Source: Thermoanaerobacterales bacterium (lineage in GTDB: Bacteria > Bacillota > Desulfotomaculia > Desulfotomaculales > JASEER01). From it: 51,870 bases of DNA. Position 1 is the first letter of the stretch; every line of letters starts with the position of its first letter. Below the pieces are notes generated by a model that was not told the DNA's origin, made no database searches, and was given only the letters and a program-made list of their open reading frames with translations. Location of the stretch: NCBI GenBank assembly GCA_030019475.1, contig JASEER010000015.1, forward strand, positions 1 to 51,870, written 5' to 3'. Below are positions 1 to 9,635 of the stretch, one piece after another. A program made the position numbers and the translations under genes.

Positions 1-2
1 AT

Positions 3-137
3 GAACTCTTCCGGCTCCGCTTTCAGATGGCTACCGGACAGCTTGATAACCCGATGCGGCTGAAGGACGTGCGGCGTCGGATCGCCCGGCTGCGGACCAT
101 CATCCGGGAAAGAGAGCTTAACATCAAGCGCGCGTAA
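3..137 (+). CDS. rpmC: Ribosomal protein uL29, C-terminal part
   Basis: The reading frame enters from the left edge and ends with TAA at 135-137. The 44 visible residues ([17 protein letters not shown] near the start, then an Arg/Lys-rich helix ending [11 protein letters not shown]) match the C-terminal two thirds of L29, the small two-helix protein beside the peptide exit tunnel. The N-terminus lies outside the window. The next gene, rpsQ, follows after 14 bases, the usual rpmC-rpsQ order of the S10/spc region. Truncation is only due to the window edge. Confidence 0.93.
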   Translation, partial: ELFRLRFQMATGQLDNPMRLKDVRRRIARLRTIIRERELNIKRA

Positions 138-151
138 GGAGGGAAGAGACG

Positions 152-409
152 GTGGAACGTGCCAACCGCAAGACGCGTACCGGCGTCGTGGTCAGCAATA
201 AGATGGATAAATCGGTCGTCGTGGCCGTCGAGACCCTGGTGCGCCATCCCCTGTACGGACGGATCATGCGCCGCACCCGGAAGTTCATGGCCCACGATGA
301 GGAGAACCAGTGCCGCGTGGGCGACAAGGTCAGAATCATGGAGACCCGGCCCCTTTCCAGCCGGAAGAGGTGGCGGGTTACCGAAGTCCTGGAGCGGGCG
401 AAGGCTTAG
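152..409 (+). CDS. rpsQ: Ribosomal protein uS17
   Basis: 85-residue primary 16S rRNA-binding protein of the small subunit. The OB-fold signature is clear: [19 protein letters not shown] near the N-terminus, [11 protein letters not shown] in the middle and [20 protein letters not shown] toward the end. The GTG start at 152 is preceded by AAGGAGG at 136-142. Length is normal for the family. It lies in tight spc-operon order between rpmC and rplN, so it is presumably co-transcribed with them. Confidence 0.97.
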   Translation: MERANRKTRTGVVVSNKMDKSVVVAVETLVRHPLYGRIMRRTRKFMAHDEENQCRVGDKVRIMETRPLSSRKRWRVTEVLERAKA

Positions 410-426
410 CAAAGGAGGTGTAGGCC

Positions 427-795
427 GTGATCCAGGTACAAACGATGCTCAACGCCGCTGACAACACCGGTGCCAAGAAATTGATGTGCATCCGTATCCT
501 CGGCTCCAGCTTCCGGCGCTACGCCTCCATCGGGGACATTATCGTGGCCTCGGTTAAGGAAGCCGCTCCCGGCGGCGTGGTCAAGAAGGGGGACGTCGTC
601 AAGTGCGTGGTCGTCCGGACCAAGAAAGAGGTCCGGCGCCCGGACGGCTCTTACATAAAGTTTGACGAGAACGCGGCCGTGGTCATCAAGGACGACAAGA
701 GCCCGCGCGGAACGCGCATCTTTGGCCCGGTCGCCCGGGAACTAAGGGACAGGGACTTCATGAAAATCATCTCCCTGGCCCCGGAGGTGCTTTAG
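427..795 (+). CDS. rplN: Ribosomal protein uL14
   Basis: 122-residue large-subunit protein that contacts 23S rRNA and forms part of intersubunit bridges. The N-terminus [19 protein letters not shown] and the [25 protein letters not shown] region are family hallmarks, and it ends in the typical [12 protein letters not shown]. The GTG start at 427 has a strong AAAGGAGGTG site at 411-420. Length is exactly as expected. The last codons carry the Shine-Dalgarno of rplX, which starts one base after the stop, indicating translational coupling. Confidence 0.98.
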   Translation: MIQVQTMLNAADNTGAKKLMCIRILGSSFRRYASIGDIIVASVKEAAPGGVVKKGDVVKCVVVRTKKEVRRPDGSYIKFDENAAVVIKDDKSPRGTRIFGPVARELRDRDFMKIISLAPEVL

Positions 796-796
796 C

Positions 797-1117
797 ATGC
801 CGAAGCTGAACGTCCGTAAGGGGGATACCGTACTCGTCATCGCCGGCAAGGACGCGGGCAAGAGGGGCAAGGTGGTCTCCACCTCACCGAAGGACCAGCG
901 GGTGATCGTCGAAGGGGTCAACGTCGTCAAGCGCCACACCCGCCCCACCCGGCGCATCCCGCAGGGAGGCATCGTGGAGAAGGAGGCCCCGATCCACGCC
1001 TCGAACGTGATGCTCCTGTGCGCCAAGTGCCACCAGCCCACCAGGACCGGCAGGCGCGTACTGGCCGACGGGAGTAAGGTCCGCGTCTGCAAGAAGTGCG
1101 GTGAGGTGCTGACGTGA
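797..1117 (+). CDS. rplX: Ribosomal protein uL24
   Basis: 106-residue assembly-initiator protein of the large subunit with an N-terminal KOW motif (residues 4-35, [20 protein letters not shown]). The C-terminal part contains CAKC and CKKC pairs (about residues 75-103), a zinc-ribbon-like pattern seen in many bacterial L24 proteins. The ATG at 797 follows the rplN stop by one base and uses GGAGGTG inside the end of rplN. It is separated from rplE by an unusual palindromic spacer rather than the normal short gap. Confidence 0.97.
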   Translation: MPKLNVRKGDTVLVIAGKDAGKRGKVVSTSPKDQRVIVEGVNVVKRHTRPTRRIPQGGIVEKEAPIHASNVMLLCAKCHQPTRTGRRVLADGSKVRVCKKCGEVLT

Positions 1118-1120
1118 GAA

Positions 1121-1189
1121 GTGAGATATGAGATGTGAGATGTCGGATGTGGCGGTAAGTGCCATGACACATCACACATCACACATCTC
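1121..1189. repeat. Short-word palindromic spacer between rplX and rplE
   Basis: The gap contains repeats of the word GAGATGTGAGATGT (about 1121-1150) followed by its inverse ACACATCACACATCACACATCTC pattern (1167-1189). The arms 1130-1152 and 1167-1189 match at 19 of 23 positions by eye and can fold into a long imperfect hairpin with a short loop. There is no U-tract, so it is not a typical terminator. It sits inside an otherwise tightly packed ribosomal operon and resembles in design the spacers at 9982-10056 and 37069-37121. Confidence 0.7.
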
Positions 1190-1207
1190 CGTTTGAAGGG
1201 AGGCCAG

Positions 1208-1759
1208 GTGAAGAAAGTGTCGAGGCTCAAGGAAAAGTACGAGCAGGAAGTCGTTCCGGCCTTAATGGATAAATTCGGGTACAAGAACCGCCTGCAGGTC
1301 CCCCGGCTGGAGAAGGTGGTCATCAACATGGGCCTCGGGGAGGCCATCGCCAACCCGAAGGCCATTGACGCCGCCGTAAAGGACCTGGAAACGATCACGG
1401 GCCAGCGTCCTGTCGTGACCCGCGCCAAGAAGTCGGTGGCGGCCTTCAAGGTACGCGAGGGAATGAAGATCGGGGCCAAGGTGACCCTGCGCGGCACCCG
1501 GATGTACGACTTCGCCGACAAGTTTATGAACATCGCGTTGCCCAGGGTGCGGGACTTCCGCGGGGTTTCCCCGAAGTCCTTCGACGGGCGGGGCAACTAT
1601 ACGATCGGTGTCAAGGAACAGTTAATGTTCCCGGAGATCGAGTACGACAAGATCGACCGGGTTCGCGGCATGGACATCACCTTCGTCACCACCGCCGGGA
1701 CCGACGAAGAGGCGCGGGAATTGCTGCGCCTGATGGGCATGCCGTTTCAACCCCATTAA
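1208..1759 (+). CDS. rplE: Ribosomal protein uL5
   Basis: 5S rRNA-binding large-subunit protein of the central protuberance. Recognised by [19 protein letters not shown] at the start, VINMGLGEA, the [25 protein letters not shown] stretch and the C-terminal [19 protein letters not shown]. The frame is open from a TTG at 1193, but GAAGGGAGG at 1195-1203 is the likely ribosome site, so I place the start at GTG 1208; GTG 1217 is possible. This gives about 183 residues, normal for the family. Followed by rpsZ after 20 bases. Confidence 0.96.
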   Translation: MKKVSRLKEKYEQEVVPALMDKFGYKNRLQVPRLEKVVINMGLGEAIANPKAIDAAVKDLETITGQRPVVTRAKKSVAAFKVREGMKIGAKVTLRGTRMYDFADKFMNIALPRVRDFRGVSPKSFDGRGNYTIGVKEQLMFPEIEYDKIDRVRGMDITFVTTAGTDEEARELLRLMGMPFQPH

Positions 1760-1779
1760 AGGAGGGCCGTCAAGAAAGT

Positions 1780-1965
1780 ATGGCCAAGAAGTCGCTTATC
1801 GCCAAGGCGCAAAGACCGCCCAAGTTCAAGGTCCGGGCCTACCACCGCTGCAAGCTTTGCGGGAGGCCGCGGGCCTATATGCGCAAGTTCGGGATCTGCC
1901 GCATCTGTTTCCGTGAGCTTTCTTACAAGGGGCAGATCCCCGGCATCCGCAAAGCCAGCTGGTAA
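1780..1965 (+). CDS. rpsZ: Ribosomal protein uS14, zinc-binding short form
   Basis: 61-residue S14 of the C+ type. Two cysteine pairs, CKLC (about residues 24-27) and CRIC (about 40-43), form the zinc site; the remainder is strongly basic and ends IRKASW as in the family. The zinc-free S14 is about 89-100 residues and lacks these cysteines. ATG at 1780 with AAAGGAGGG at 1758-1766. Normal place in the spc operon between rplE and rpsH. Confidence 0.97.
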   Translation: MAKKSLIAKAQRPPKFKVRAYHRCKLCGRPRAYMRKFGICRICFRELSYKGQIPGIRKASW

Positions 1966-1978
1966 AGGAGGTAGCGGC

Positions 1979-2374
1979 ATGTTGACGGATCCGATTGCGG
2001 ATTTCCTGACGCGCATCCGGAATGCCAACACTGTGTATCACGAAACTACTGAAATCCCTGCCTCCAACATGAAGAAGGCCATCGCTGGCATCTTGAAGGA
2101 AGAGGGTTTCATCAAGGACTACGAAGTGATCGATAACGGGAAGCAGGGCATCATCCGGATCTACCTGAAGTACGGCGGCAACCGGGAGCGGGTGATCAGC
2201 GGCCTGAAGCGGATCTCCAAGCCCGGCCTGCGTGTCTACGCCGGGAAGGACGAGGTGCCCAGGGTGCTGGGCGGCCTCGGGATCGCGATTCTCTCGACCT
2301 CGAAGGGCATTGTGACCGACAAGAAGGCGCGAAGCCTGGGTGTCGGCGGCGAGGTCCTGTGTTACGTATGGTAG
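1979..2374 (+). CDS. rpsH: Ribosomal protein uS8
   Basis: 131-residue 16S rRNA-binding protein. N-terminus [17 protein letters not shown] and C-terminal [13 protein letters not shown] are diagnostic. The frame is open further upstream, but ATG 1979 directly follows AAAGGAGG at the rpsZ stop and gives the standard length. In enteric bacteria S8 represses its own operon; nothing here shows whether this applies. Confidence 0.97.
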   Translation: MLTDPIADFLTRIRNANTVYHETTEIPASNMKKAIAGILKEEGFIKDYEVIDNGKQGIIRIYLKYGGNRERVISGLKRISKPGLRVYAGKDEVPRVLGGLGIAILSTSKGIVTDKKARSLGVGGEVLCYVW

Positions 2375-2406
2375 GACCTGGAGCGAGCGGGGAGGTGAGC
2401 TGGTAG

Positions 2407-2949
2407 ATGTCACGTATTGGGAAACTGCCCATTAAGATTCCCCAGGGCGTCTCGGTGGCCATCGACGGTAACACCGTCCGGGTCAAGGGACCGAAGGGGG
2501 AGTTGGTCAGGGAACTCCCGCGGGCGATGACGGTCGTGGAAGAGGACGGGGCCTTGATCGTCAAGCGCCCGAGCGACGAGATAAAGGACCGCGCCCTGCA
2601 CGGCCTGACACGGTCGCTGTTGAACAACATGGTCGTGGGCGTGACCACGGGGTACGCCAAGGCCCTTGAGCTGGTCGGCGTGGGTTACCGCGCCCAGAAG
2701 CAGGGCCGCAAGGTGCAGATTACCATCGGCTACTCTCATCCCGTGGAATACGAACCCCCGGCCGACATCGAACTCGAGGTGCTGGCCCCCACCAGGATCG
2801 TGGTCAGGGGCGCCGACAAGGAGAAAGTCGGCGCGGTGGCCGCCGAGATCCGGAAGATCCGCGGCCCCGAGCCGTACAAGGGCAAGGGCATCAGGCATGA
2901 AAACGAGCACATTCACCGCAAGGCCGGCAAGGCCGGGGCGAAACGGTAG
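2407..2949 (+). CDS. rplF: Ribosomal protein uL6
   Basis: 180-residue large-subunit protein with the duplicated L6 fold. Visible signatures are [15 protein letters not shown], the central [27 protein letters not shown] and the C-terminal [15 protein letters not shown] signature. ATG 2407 has GGGGAGGTGAG upstream. Length is standard. Tightly spaced to rplR. Confidence 0.98.
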   Translation: MSRIGKLPIKIPQGVSVAIDGNTVRVKGPKGELVRELPRAMTVVEEDGALIVKRPSDEIKDRALHGLTRSLLNNMVVGVTTGYAKALELVGVGYRAQKQGRKVQITIGYSHPVEYEPPADIELEVLAPTRIVVRGADKEKVGAVAAEIRKIRGPEPYKGKGIRHENEHIHRKAGKAGAKR

Positions 2950-2972
2950 CGCGTAAGAGAGGGGGGCAGATC

Positions 2973-3341
2973 TTGCTTAAGAAAGTCAGCCGCCAGGAGG
3001 TGCGGGACAAAAAACGCATCCGGGTGCGGAAAAAGGTATTCGGCACACCCGAACGCCCCCGGCTCAATGTCTTTCGCAGCTTGAACCATATCTATGCGCA
3101 GCTCATAGACGACGAGTCGGGGCGTACGCTCTGCACCGCCTCCACCCTTTCCCCGCAGCTCAAGGGGAAGCTGAAGACGGGCGGGGACGTCGAGGCGGCG
3201 CGTGCCGTCGGGGAACTGATCGCCCGGATCGCCGGCGAGAAGGGCATTAAGGACGTAGTTTTCGATCGGGCCGGTTACCTGTACCATGGCCGCGTAAAGG
3301 CCCTGGCCGAGGGCGCCCGGGCCGGCGGACTGCAGTTCTAA
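2973..3341 (+). CDS. rplR: Ribosomal protein uL18
   Basis: 122-residue 5S rRNA-binding protein. Recognised by the basic N-terminus ([19 protein letters not shown]), the central [20 protein letters not shown] and the C-terminal [20 protein letters not shown]. Starts with TTG at 2973 behind GAGAGGGGGG. Standard length and position before rpsE. Confidence 0.97.
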   Translation: MLKKVSRQEVRDKKRIRVRKKVFGTPERPRLNVFRSLNHIYAQLIDDESGRTLCTASTLSPQLKGKLKTGGDVEAARAVGELIARIAGEKGIKDVVFDRAGYLYHGRVKALAEGARAGGLQF

Positions 3342-3358
3342 CCGAAGGGGGGAATGAC

Positions 3359-3868
3359 GTGGCTAGGATCGATGCTTCGAAGCTGGGAGAACTCACCGAG
3401 AAGGTGGTCTTTATCAACCGCTGCGCCAAGGTGGTCAAGGGCGGCCGGCGCTTCAGCTTTTCGGCCCTGATGGTGGTCGGCGACGGCCAGGGACACGTGG
3501 GCGCGGGCCTGGGCAAGGCCACCGAGGTTCCGGAGGCGATCCGGAAAGGAATTGAGGACGCGAAGAAGAACCTCATTAAGGTACCAATGGTAGGTACGAC
3601 CATCCCTCACGAGGTGGTCGGCACCTTCGGCGCCGGGAAGGTCCTGCTCCGGCCCGCTGCCCCCGGTACCGGCGTGATCGCCGGCGGTCCGGTGCGGGCG
3701 ATCCTTGAGGCGGCCGGGATCGCGGACATCCTCACCAAGTCCCTGGGGTCGAACAACGCGAATAACATGGTCCGGGCGACCCTGGAGGCGATCAAGAACC
3801 TCAAAACCACCGAAGAAGTGGCCCGCCTGCGGGGGAAGGAAATCAAGGAACGGAGGCTGGAGGGCTAG
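3359..3868 (+). CDS. rpsE: Ribosomal protein uS5
   Basis: 169-residue small-subunit protein important for decoding accuracy. The double-stranded RNA-binding N-terminal part reads [19 protein letters not shown] followed by [19 protein letters not shown]. The C-terminal domain contains [19 protein letters not shown] and [17 protein letters not shown] 3359 with GAAGGGGGGAA upstream. Followed by rpmD after 3 bases. Confidence 0.98.
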   Translation: MARIDASKLGELTEKVVFINRCAKVVKGGRRFSFSALMVVGDGQGHVGAGLGKATEVPEAIRKGIEDAKKNLIKVPMVGTTIPHEVVGTFGAGKVLLRPAAPGTGVIAGGPVRAILEAAGIADILTKSLGSNNANNMVRATLEAIKNLKTTEEVARLRGKEIKERRLEG

Positions 3869-3871
3869 GCG

Positions 3872-4054
3872 ATGGCGAAGGTCAAGATTACGCTGGTCAG
3901 AAGCATTATCGGCCGGCCTCCGGGACAGCGGGCGACAGTGCGCGCCCTGGGGCTCAAAAAGCTCCACCAGACGGTGGTCAAGGAGAACACGCCCCAGATC
4001 CAGGGGATGATCAGGCAGGTCGGTCACCTGCTCAAGGTTGAGCAGGAAGCGTAA
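3872..4054 (+). CDS. rpmD: Ribosomal protein uL30
   Basis: 60-residue protein with the family pattern: [26 protein letters not shown] then [25 protein letters not shown]. The ATG at 3872 starts three bases after the rpsE stop, with GGAGGG inside the end of rpsE, suggesting coupling. Standard length for bacterial L30. Confidence 0.97.
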   Translation: MAKVKITLVRSIIGRPPGQRATVRALGLKKLHQTVVKENTPQIQGMIRQVGHLLKVEQEA

Positions 4055-4072
4055 GGGGGTTGGCCAGAGAAG

Positions 4073-4513
4073 ATGAACCTATCCGAATTAAGACCGGCGC
4101 CGGGTGCCCGCCGCGCCCCCAAGCGCAAGGGCCAGGGGATCGGTACCGGCAACGGAAAGACGGCCGGACGGGGGCAGAAGGGGCAAAAGGCGCGCTCGGG
4201 CGGCGGTGTCCGCCGGGGCTTTGAGGGCGGCCAGATGCCGATTTCCCGCCGCCTGCCGAAGCGCGGGTTCTACAACCCGTTTAAGAAAGAATTCCTGGTT
4301 GTCAAGCTCGAGGACCTGAACCGGTTCGAGGACGGCACCGTGGTGACCCCGGAACTCCTCGCCGAGGCCCGGCTGATCAAGGGCCGGGGCGACGGGGTCA
4401 AGATCCTGGGCAACGGGGAGCTTACGAGGTCTCTTACCGTGCGCGCCCACGCCTTCTCCAAGGCGGCTATGGAAAAGATCGCCGCTGCCGGCGGGAAGGC
4501 CGAGGTGATTTAA
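4073..4513 (+). CDS. rplO: Ribosomal protein uL15
   Basis: 146-residue late-assembly protein. The Gly/Arg/Lys-rich N-terminal extension ([40 protein letters not shown]) and C-terminal globular part ([24 protein letters not shown]) are characteristic. ATG 4073. Its stop at 4511-4513 is one base from the secY start and the end of the gene carries GAGGTGAT, so secY is probably translationally coupled. Confidence 0.97.
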   Translation: MNLSELRPAPGARRAPKRKGQGIGTGNGKTAGRGQKGQKARSGGGVRRGFEGGQMPISRRLPKRGFYNPFKKEFLVVKLEDLNRFEDGTVVTPELLAEARLIKGRGDGVKILGNGELTRSLTVRAHAFSKAAMEKIAAAGGKAEVI

Positions 4514-4514
4514 A

Positions 4515-5792
4515 ATGGCCGCCGGGGCGCAGTTTCTCTCATCCCTGCAGCAGGCCCTGAAGGTCAGCGAACTCCGGTCGAAGCTCCTTTTCACCGTGGC
4601 CATGCTGCTGGTTTTCCGGATCGGGGCGCACATCCCGGTACCGGGAGTCAATCCGGACGCTATCGCCCGGCTGATCGAGAGCGGAGCGCTCTTCGGTTTC
4701 TTTGACGTCATCTCGGGCGGCGCCTTTAAGAACTTCTCCGTGTTTGCGATGGGGATCATCCCCTACATCAACGCCTCCATTATCATGCAGCTCTTGACGG
4801 TGGTCATCCCCGCCCTTGAGAGACTCTCCAAGGAAGGCGAAGAGGGGCGCAAGAAGATCGTCCAGTACACGCGGTACGGCACGGCGATCCTGGCCTTCCT
4901 CCAGGCCATCGGGATGTCGGTGGCGCTGCGCGGTTCGCTGGTGAACCCGGGTATCTGGACCTACCTGTTCGTGGCCATCGTCCTGACGGCGGGGACGGTC
5001 TTCCTGATGTGGCTCGGCGAGCAGATCACCGAGCGGGGGATCGGCAACGGCATCTCGCTCTTGATTTTCGCCGGCATCGTCTCCCGGGTACCGGCCGGGT
5101 TCGTACGCACCGTCGATTACCTGCAGGCGGGGACGATCAACATCCTGAGCGTCGTCGGCCTGATCATCATCGGCGGCCTGGTCATCGCCGCCGTGGTCGC
5201 GGTCCAGGAGGGGCAGCGGCGCATCCCGGTGCAGTACGCAAAGAGGGTGGTCGGCCGGCGGGTCTACGGCGGCCAGACGACCCACCTGCCGCTGCGCGTC
5301 AACCAGGCCGGCGTGATCCCGGTCATCTTCGCGTCGTCGCTCCTGATGTTCCCCGAGCAGATCGCGCGTTACTTCCCGGGCAACGTCGTCGCCGACACGT
5401 TCCTGCGGTTCTTCCAGTGGGGCACCTTCTTGCACACCCTGTTCTACGCCCTGCTGATCATCGGGTTCACCTACTTCTACACGGCGGTAATTATGAACCC
5501 GAACGACGTCGCCGACAATATTAAGAAATACGGCGGGTTTATCCCCGGCCTGCGCCCGGGACGGCCGACGGCCGAGTACATCAGCCGGGTGATGGCGCGC
5601 ATCACCCTGGCGGGCGCCATCTTCCTGGCCCTGATCGCCATCCTGCCGAACTTCGTGCTGCTGGCGACCAGGATCCCGAACATCTACTTCGGCGGCACGG
5701 CGCTCCTGATCGTTGTCGGCGTGGCGTTGGAGACCATGAAACAGGTGGAGGCGCACCTCCTGATGCGCAGCTACCAGGGCTTCATCAAGTAG
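4515..5792 (+). CDS. secY: Protein translocase channel subunit SecY
   Basis: 425-residue, ten-span inner-membrane channel of the Sec translocon. Visible signatures: [12 protein letters not shown] after the first segment, the plug region [20 protein letters not shown], the cytosolic loop [17 protein letters not shown], and [22 protein letters not shown] before the last segments. ATG 4515. Length is normal. Unusually, no adk gene follows: map begins 11 bases downstream. Confidence 0.98.
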   Translation: MAAGAQFLSSLQQALKVSELRSKLLFTVAMLLVFRIGAHIPVPGVNPDAIARLIESGALFGFFDVISGGAFKNFSVFAMGIIPYINASIIMQLLTVVIPALERLSKEGEEGRKKIVQYTRYGTAILAFLQAIGMSVALRGSLVNPGIWTYLFVAIVLTAGTVFLMWLGEQITERGIGNGISLLIFAGIVSRVPAGFVRTVDYLQAGTINILSVVGLIIIGGLVIAAVVAVQEGQRRIPVQYAKRVVGRRVYGGQTTHLPLRVNQAGVIPVIFASSLLMFPEQIARYFPGNVVADTFLRFFQWGTFLHTLFYALLIIGFTYFYTAVIMNPNDVADNIKKYGGFIPGLRPGRPTAEYISRVMARITLAGAIFLALIAILPNFVLLATRIPNIYFGGTALLIVVGVALETMKQVEAHLLMRSYQGFIK

Positions 5793-5803
5793 CGGAGGAC
5801 GAG

Positions 5804-6550
5804 ATGATCACCCGCAAGTCGACCCGCGAACTGGATTATATGCGCGAGGCCGGCCGCATCGTGGCCGGTACCCTGCGCGAACTGGAAAAGGCCGTCCGTC
5901 CCGGGATCACGACCCGGGAACTGGACGTGATCGCCGAAGACTTCATCCGGAAGCAGGGGGCGAAGCCGGCCTTCAAGGGCCTGTACGGGTTTCCGGCCAG
6001 CATCTGTGCCTCGGTCAACGAGGAAGTCGTCCACGGAATCCCGGGGTTAAGGGAACTGCAAAACGGGGATATTATTAGTATTGACATCGGGGCGGAAATA
6101 AATGGTTATTTTGGCGACGGCGCGGCAACTTTCCCAATTGGAACCGTCAACGGGGAAGTATTAGAATTATTGCGTGTCACCCGGGAGGCCCTCCACGCCG
6201 GTATCGAGAAGGCCCGGCCCGGCAATCGCCTGACGGACATCTCCCACGCCGTGCAGAGCGTGGCGGAGGCGTATCGTTTCGGCGTGGTCCGGGATTACGT
6301 CGGCCACGGGATCGGGCGGAAGATGCACGAGGAGCCCCAGGTGCCGAACTACGGCCCTCCGGGGCGGGGACCGCGCCTGGAGCCGGGAATGACCCTGGCC
6401 ATCGAGCCGATGATCAACCTGGGCACGCATGAAGTCGAGACGCTATCCGACCGGTGGACAGTCGTTACCAGGGATCGCAAACCTTCGGCGCATTTTGAAC
6501 ATACCATTGCCATCACGGACGGGCCGGCGGAGATCCTCACCCGCTGCTAG
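5804..6550 (+). CDS. map: Methionine aminopeptidase type I
   Basis: 248-residue dinuclear metalloprotease that removes the initiator methionine from nascent proteins. The pita-bread fold is recognisable from [28 protein letters not shown] (His near the substrate pocket), [17 protein letters not shown] (two metal-binding Asp), [14 protein letters not shown] (His) and MTLAIEPMI (Glu), with a final Glu in [11 protein letters not shown] 5804 with GGAGGACGAG. A patch at about 6060-6175, covering the two metal Asp, is visibly AT-richer in codon choice than the rest. Confidence 0.97.
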   Translation: MITRKSTRELDYMREAGRIVAGTLRELEKAVRPGITTRELDVIAEDFIRKQGAKPAFKGLYGFPASICASVNEEVVHGIPGLRELQNGDIISIDIGAEINGYFGDGAATFPIGTVNGEVLELLRVTREALHAGIEKARPGNRLTDISHAVQSVAEAYRFGVVRDYVGHGIGRKMHEEPQVPNYGPPGRGPRLEPGMTLAIEPMINLGTHEVETLSDRWTVVTRDRKPSAHFEHTIAITDGPAEILTRC

Positions 6551-6565
6551 GGAGGTCGATGCCGA

Positions 6566-6850
6566 TTGGAAGGGCGTAAACTCCGCATGGGCCAGGTTGT
6601 AAGGTCGTGCGCCGGCCGTGACAACAACTGCTTCTACGTGGTGGTGGGTATCGTGAGCGAGGATCGCGTGGCTTTGGCCGACGGTATCAGGCGGAAAATC
6701 GATAACCCGAAAATGAAGAACATAAAGCACGTTAAAATTATCTCGCACGCCGATGAATCCCTGAAACGCAGGCTGGCCGGCGGTGAGAAGATTTCCGACG
6801 CCGATGTACGTAAAGTTCTCCGGGGTTTTGTGGAGGAGGAGGGATGCTGA
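6566..6850 (+). CDS. KOW-domain RNA-binding protein (L14e/L6e/L27e-like)
   Basis: 94-residue basic protein. The N-terminal half ([45 protein letters not shown]) is a KOW fold of the type found in archaeal/eukaryotic L14e, a family that in Firmicutes is often placed between map and infA. Its role is not established; ribosome or rRNA binding is the natural guess from fold and place. TTG start at 6566 behind GGGAGG at 6550-6555. Its stop overlaps the infA start (TGATG), so the two are coupled. Confidence 0.85.
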   Translation: MEGRKLRMGQVVRSCAGRDNNCFYVVVGIVSEDRVALADGIRRKIDNPKMKNIKHVKIISHADESLKRRLAGGEKISDADVRKVLRGFVEEEGC

Positions 6851-7065
6851 TGAAGCAGGACGTGATAGAGGTCGAGGGGAAGGTCATCGAGCCCCTGCCG
6901 AACGCCATGTTCCGCGTGGAATTACCCAACGGCCACAAGGTGCTGGCCCACGTCTCGGGAAAAATCCGGATGCACTTTATCCGCATTCTCCCCGGGGACC
7001 GGGTGATGGTGGAGCTGTCTCCCTATGACCTGTCCCGGGGTCGAATCGTGTATCGGTATAAGTAG
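6850..7065 (+). CDS. infA: Translation initiation factor IF-1
   Basis: 71-residue S1-like OB-fold factor that occupies the ribosomal A site during initiation. [35 protein letters not shown] and [21 protein letters not shown] are diagnostic. The frame contains ATG at 6844 and 6850; I choose 6850 because [10 protein letters not shown] fits the family N-terminus and spacing to the GGAGGAGGAGGG run at 6832-6843 is better. The ATG overlaps the stop of the preceding gene. Confidence 0.97.
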   Translation: MKQDVIEVEGKVIEPLPNAMFRVELPNGHKVLAHVSGKIRMHFIRILPGDRVMVELSPYDLSRGRIVYRYK

Positions 7066-7087
7066 TCACTGGAGGAGGGCGCAGGAA

Positions 7088-7201
7088 GTGAAGGTTAAGC
7101 CTTCGGTAAAGGCGATCTGCGAGAAGTGCAAGATCATCCGTCGCAAGGGACGGGTTATGGTCATCTGTGAAAACCCGAAACACAAGCAAAGGCAAGGATA
7201 G
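7088..7201 (+). CDS. rpmJ: Ribosomal protein bL36, zinc form
   Basis: 37-residue protein, too short for most ORF callers. It reads [20 protein letters not shown] followed by [17 protein letters not shown]: three Cys and one His make the zinc ribbon of the C+ form. GTG at 7088 preceded by GGAGGGCGCAGG; stop TAG at 7199-7201. Sits in the conserved infA-rpmJ-rpsM order. Confidence 0.96.
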   Translation: MKVKPSVKAICEKCKIIRRKGRVMVICENPKHKQRQG

Positions 7202-7215
7202 GGGGGTAATGAGGC

Positions 7216-7587
7216 TTGGCACGAATTGCCGGGGTTGACCTGCCCAGAGACAAACGGGTCGAGGTCGCGCTGACGTACATTTATGGCATCGGCCGTTCCA
7301 CTTCGCAGAGGATTTTGGCGCGGACGGGGATCAACCCGGACACCCGGGTGCGCAACCTCACGGAGGACGAGGTAACGAAGCTCCGCGAGGTCATCGACAA
7401 GAACCACCGGGTCGAAGGCGATCTGCGGCGCGAAGTGGCCCTGAATATCAAGCGTCTCATTGAAATCGGGTCCTACCGCGGACTGCGGCACCGCCGGGGA
7501 TTGCCGGTTCACGGGCAGCGGACGCGCACCAATGCCCGGACGCGGAAGGGTCCGAAGAAGACCGTCGGCGTGCGCCGGAAGAAGTAG
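7216..7587 (+). CDS. rpsM: Ribosomal protein uS13
   Basis: 123-residue protein of the head of the small subunit. [21 protein letters not shown], the helix-two-turn-helix [20 protein letters not shown] and the basic tail [16 protein letters not shown] are typical. Starts with TTG at 7216 after GGGGGGTAATGAGG. Normal length. Confidence 0.98.
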   Translation: MARIAGVDLPRDKRVEVALTYIYGIGRSTSQRILARTGINPDTRVRNLTEDEVTKLREVIDKNHRVEGDLRREVALNIKRLIEIGSYRGLRHRRGLPVHGQRTRTNARTRKGPKKTVGVRRKK

Positions 7588-7609
7588 GGGAAAGAGAGGG
7601 GGTTAGAGC

Positions 7610-7996
7610 GTGGCGCGCAGAACAAGGGTCAAGAGGAAGGAACGCAAGAACGTTGAACAGGGCGTAGCCCACATCAAGTCTACGTTTAACAATACGGTAG
7701 TCACCATTTCGGATACGCACGGCAATGCGATCTCCTGGGCCAGCGCCGGGACGGTAGGGTTCAAGGGCTCCCGGAAGAGCACGCCGTTCGCCGCTCAACT
7801 GGCGGCCGAAAAGGCGGCCCGCGAGGCGATGGAGCACGGCATGAAGGAAGTCGCCGTAATGGTCAAAGGTCCGGGCGCCGGGCGGGAGGCGGCCATCCGC
7901 TCCTTACAGGCGGCCGGTTTGGAAGTCAACCTGATCAAGGACGTTACACCCATTCCACACAATGGCTGCCGGCCGCCCAAGCGCCGGCGCGTTTAG
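7610..7996 (+). CDS. rpsK: Ribosomal protein uS11
   Basis: 128-residue platform protein that binds 16S rRNA and lines the mRNA exit region. [57 protein letters not shown] and [14 protein letters not shown] are diagnostic. GTG 7610 behind GAGAGGGGG. Normal length and place. Confidence 0.98.
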   Translation: MARRTRVKRKERKNVEQGVAHIKSTFNNTVVTISDTHGNAISWASAGTVGFKGSRKSTPFAAQLAAEKAAREAMEHGMKEVAVMVKGPGAGREAAIRSLQAAGLEVNLIKDVTPIPHNGCRPPKRRRV

Positions 7997-8011
7997 GAGG
8001 TACACAGTTCG

Positions 8012-8644
8012 ATGGCGAGATACACCGAAGCGCGATGCCGTCTGTGTCGCCGCGAAGGTACCAAGCTCTACCTCAAGGGGGACCGCTGTTTCGGCCCTCG
8101 TTGCACCATCGACCGCCGCCCCAATCCCCCCGGCGCCCAGGCTCACGGCCGCCGGCGGGCGAAGGTGACCGAGTACGGGTTGCAGCTTCGTGAAAAGCAG
8201 AAGGTGCGCCGGATCTACGGCATACTGGAGACGCAGTTCCGGAACTACTTCGCCAAGGCCGAGCGGCAGCCGGGCGTCACGGGCGAGAACCTGCTGCGGC
8301 TGCTGGAGCGGCGCCTGGACAACGTGATCTACCGCCTGAACATGGCCGGATCCCGCGTGGAGGCCCGGCAACTGGTCAGGCACGGTCACTTCATGGTCAA
8401 CGGGCGGAAGGTGGACATCCCGTCCTACCTGGTCCGGGTGGGGGACGTCATCACCGTACGGGAAAGGTCAAAGTCGTCGCCGAGAATACAGGAGCTTCTG
8501 GAACGGGCGGCGGAGAACGCGCCGGCGCCCTGGTTGGAGTACGACGCCGAGCGGGCCGAGGCCCGTGTGGCGGCTCTTCCGACCCGGGAGCAGATCGACA
8601 TCCCGGTTAAGGAATCGCTGGTTGTCGAGCTGTATTCCAGGTAG
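8012..8644 (+). CDS. rpsD: Ribosomal protein uS4
   Basis: 210-residue primary 16S rRNA-binding assembly protein. The N-terminal domain carries a Cys cluster (CRLCRREG and CFGPRC, residues about 9-31), the zinc-type S4 form. The S4 RNA-binding domain follows at about residues 97-160 ([39 protein letters not shown]). ATG 8012 behind AGGAGG. Standard length; clustered with rpoA as usual. Confidence 0.98.
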   Translation: MARYTEARCRLCRREGTKLYLKGDRCFGPRCTIDRRPNPPGAQAHGRRRAKVTEYGLQLREKQKVRRIYGILETQFRNYFAKAERQPGVTGENLLRLLERRLDNVIYRLNMAGSRVEARQLVRHGHFMVNGRKVDIPSYLVRVGDVITVRERSKSSPRIQELLERAAENAPAPWLEYDAERAEARVAALPTREQIDIPVKESLVVELYSR

Positions 8645-8674
8645 ACGGCGGCCTTCGTATTGAGGGGGTTCGCA

Positions 8675-9622
8675 ATGCTTGAAATTGAAAAGCCGAAAAT
8701 AGAGTGTGCCGAAATGGACCTGGATGCCGGCTACGGCAAGTTTATCGTGGAGCCCCTGGAGAGGGGTTACGGCACGACCCTGGGCAACTCCCTGCGCAGG
8801 GTGCTGTTGGCCTCGCTGCCCGGCGCGGCGGTGGTGGCCGTCAAGATCGACGGCGTGCTCCACGAGTTCTCCACCATCCCCGGGGTACGTGAGGACGTCA
8901 CCGAGGTCATCCTCAACCTGAAGAACCTCCGGGTGAAGCTGCACTCCGAAGAGGAGCGCATGGTTCGCATCGAGGTCGATAAAGAGGGTGACATCAAGGC
9001 CGGGGACATCGTGACCGACCCTGACGTGGAGATCCTGAACCCCGATCTGCACATCGCCACCCTTGGGCCCGACGGGCGGCTGTACATGGAAATGACCGTC
9101 GCCCGGGGCCGGGGCTACGTGCCGGGAGACAAGAACCGCCGGGGGCCGCATGTCATCGGGACCATCCCCGTCGACGCCATCTTCACCCCGGTCACCAAGG
9201 TGAACTTCGACGTCGAGAAGACCCGCGTTGGGCAGGACACCAGCTTCGACAAGCTGGTCCTGGAGGTCTGGACCGACAAGAGCATCCGCCCCGACGAGGC
9301 CGTCAGCCTGGCCGCCCGCATCCTGTGCGAGCACCTGCGCCTGTTCGTCGGCCTGACCGAGTCGGTCGGCGATGTCGAGATCATGGTCGAAAAGGAAGAG
9401 GAGAAAAAGAATAAGCTCCTGGAGATGCCGATCGAGGAACTGGACCTTTCGGTCCGCTCGTACAACTGCCTCAAGCGGGCGGGCATCAACACCGTGGAGG
9501 AACTCATCCAGCGCAACGAGGAAGAAATGATGAAGGTCCGCAACCTGGGCAAGAAGTCGCTGGAGGAAGTGGTTCGCAAGCTGAACGATCTGGGTCTTGC
9601 CTTGCGCAAGGACGAGGACTGA
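8675..9622 (+). CDS. rpoA: RNA polymerase subunit alpha
   Basis: 315-residue alpha subunit. N-terminal dimerisation domain includes [17 protein letters not shown] and [14 protein letters not shown]; the C-terminal DNA/activator-contacting domain starts near residue 245 and contains [11 protein letters not shown] and [11 protein letters not shown]. The frame is open from TTG 8660, but ATG 8675 follows GAGGGGG at 8663-8668 and gives the common length and N-terminus [10 protein letters not shown]. Confidence 0.98.
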   Translation: MLEIEKPKIECAEMDLDAGYGKFIVEPLERGYGTTLGNSLRRVLLASLPGAAVVAVKIDGVLHEFSTIPGVREDVTEVILNLKNLRVKLHSEEERMVRIEVDKEGDIKAGDIVTDPDVEILNPDLHIATLGPDGRLYMEMTVARGRGYVPGDKNRRGPHVIGTIPVDAIFTPVTKVNFDVEKTRVGQDTSFDKLVLEVWTDKSIRPDEAVSLAARILCEHLRLFVGLTESVGDVEIMVEKEEEKKNKLLEMPIEELDLSVRSYNCLKRAGINTVEELIQRNEEEMMKVRNLGKKSLEEVVRKLNDLGLALRKDED

Positions 9623-9635
9623 GGAGGGAACTCAC

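Noticed and set aside
4539-5756. 405-codon minus-strand frame opposite secY
   Set aside because: Mirror of a membrane-protein gene, giving an extremely polar Asp/Arg/His-rich product; not a gene.
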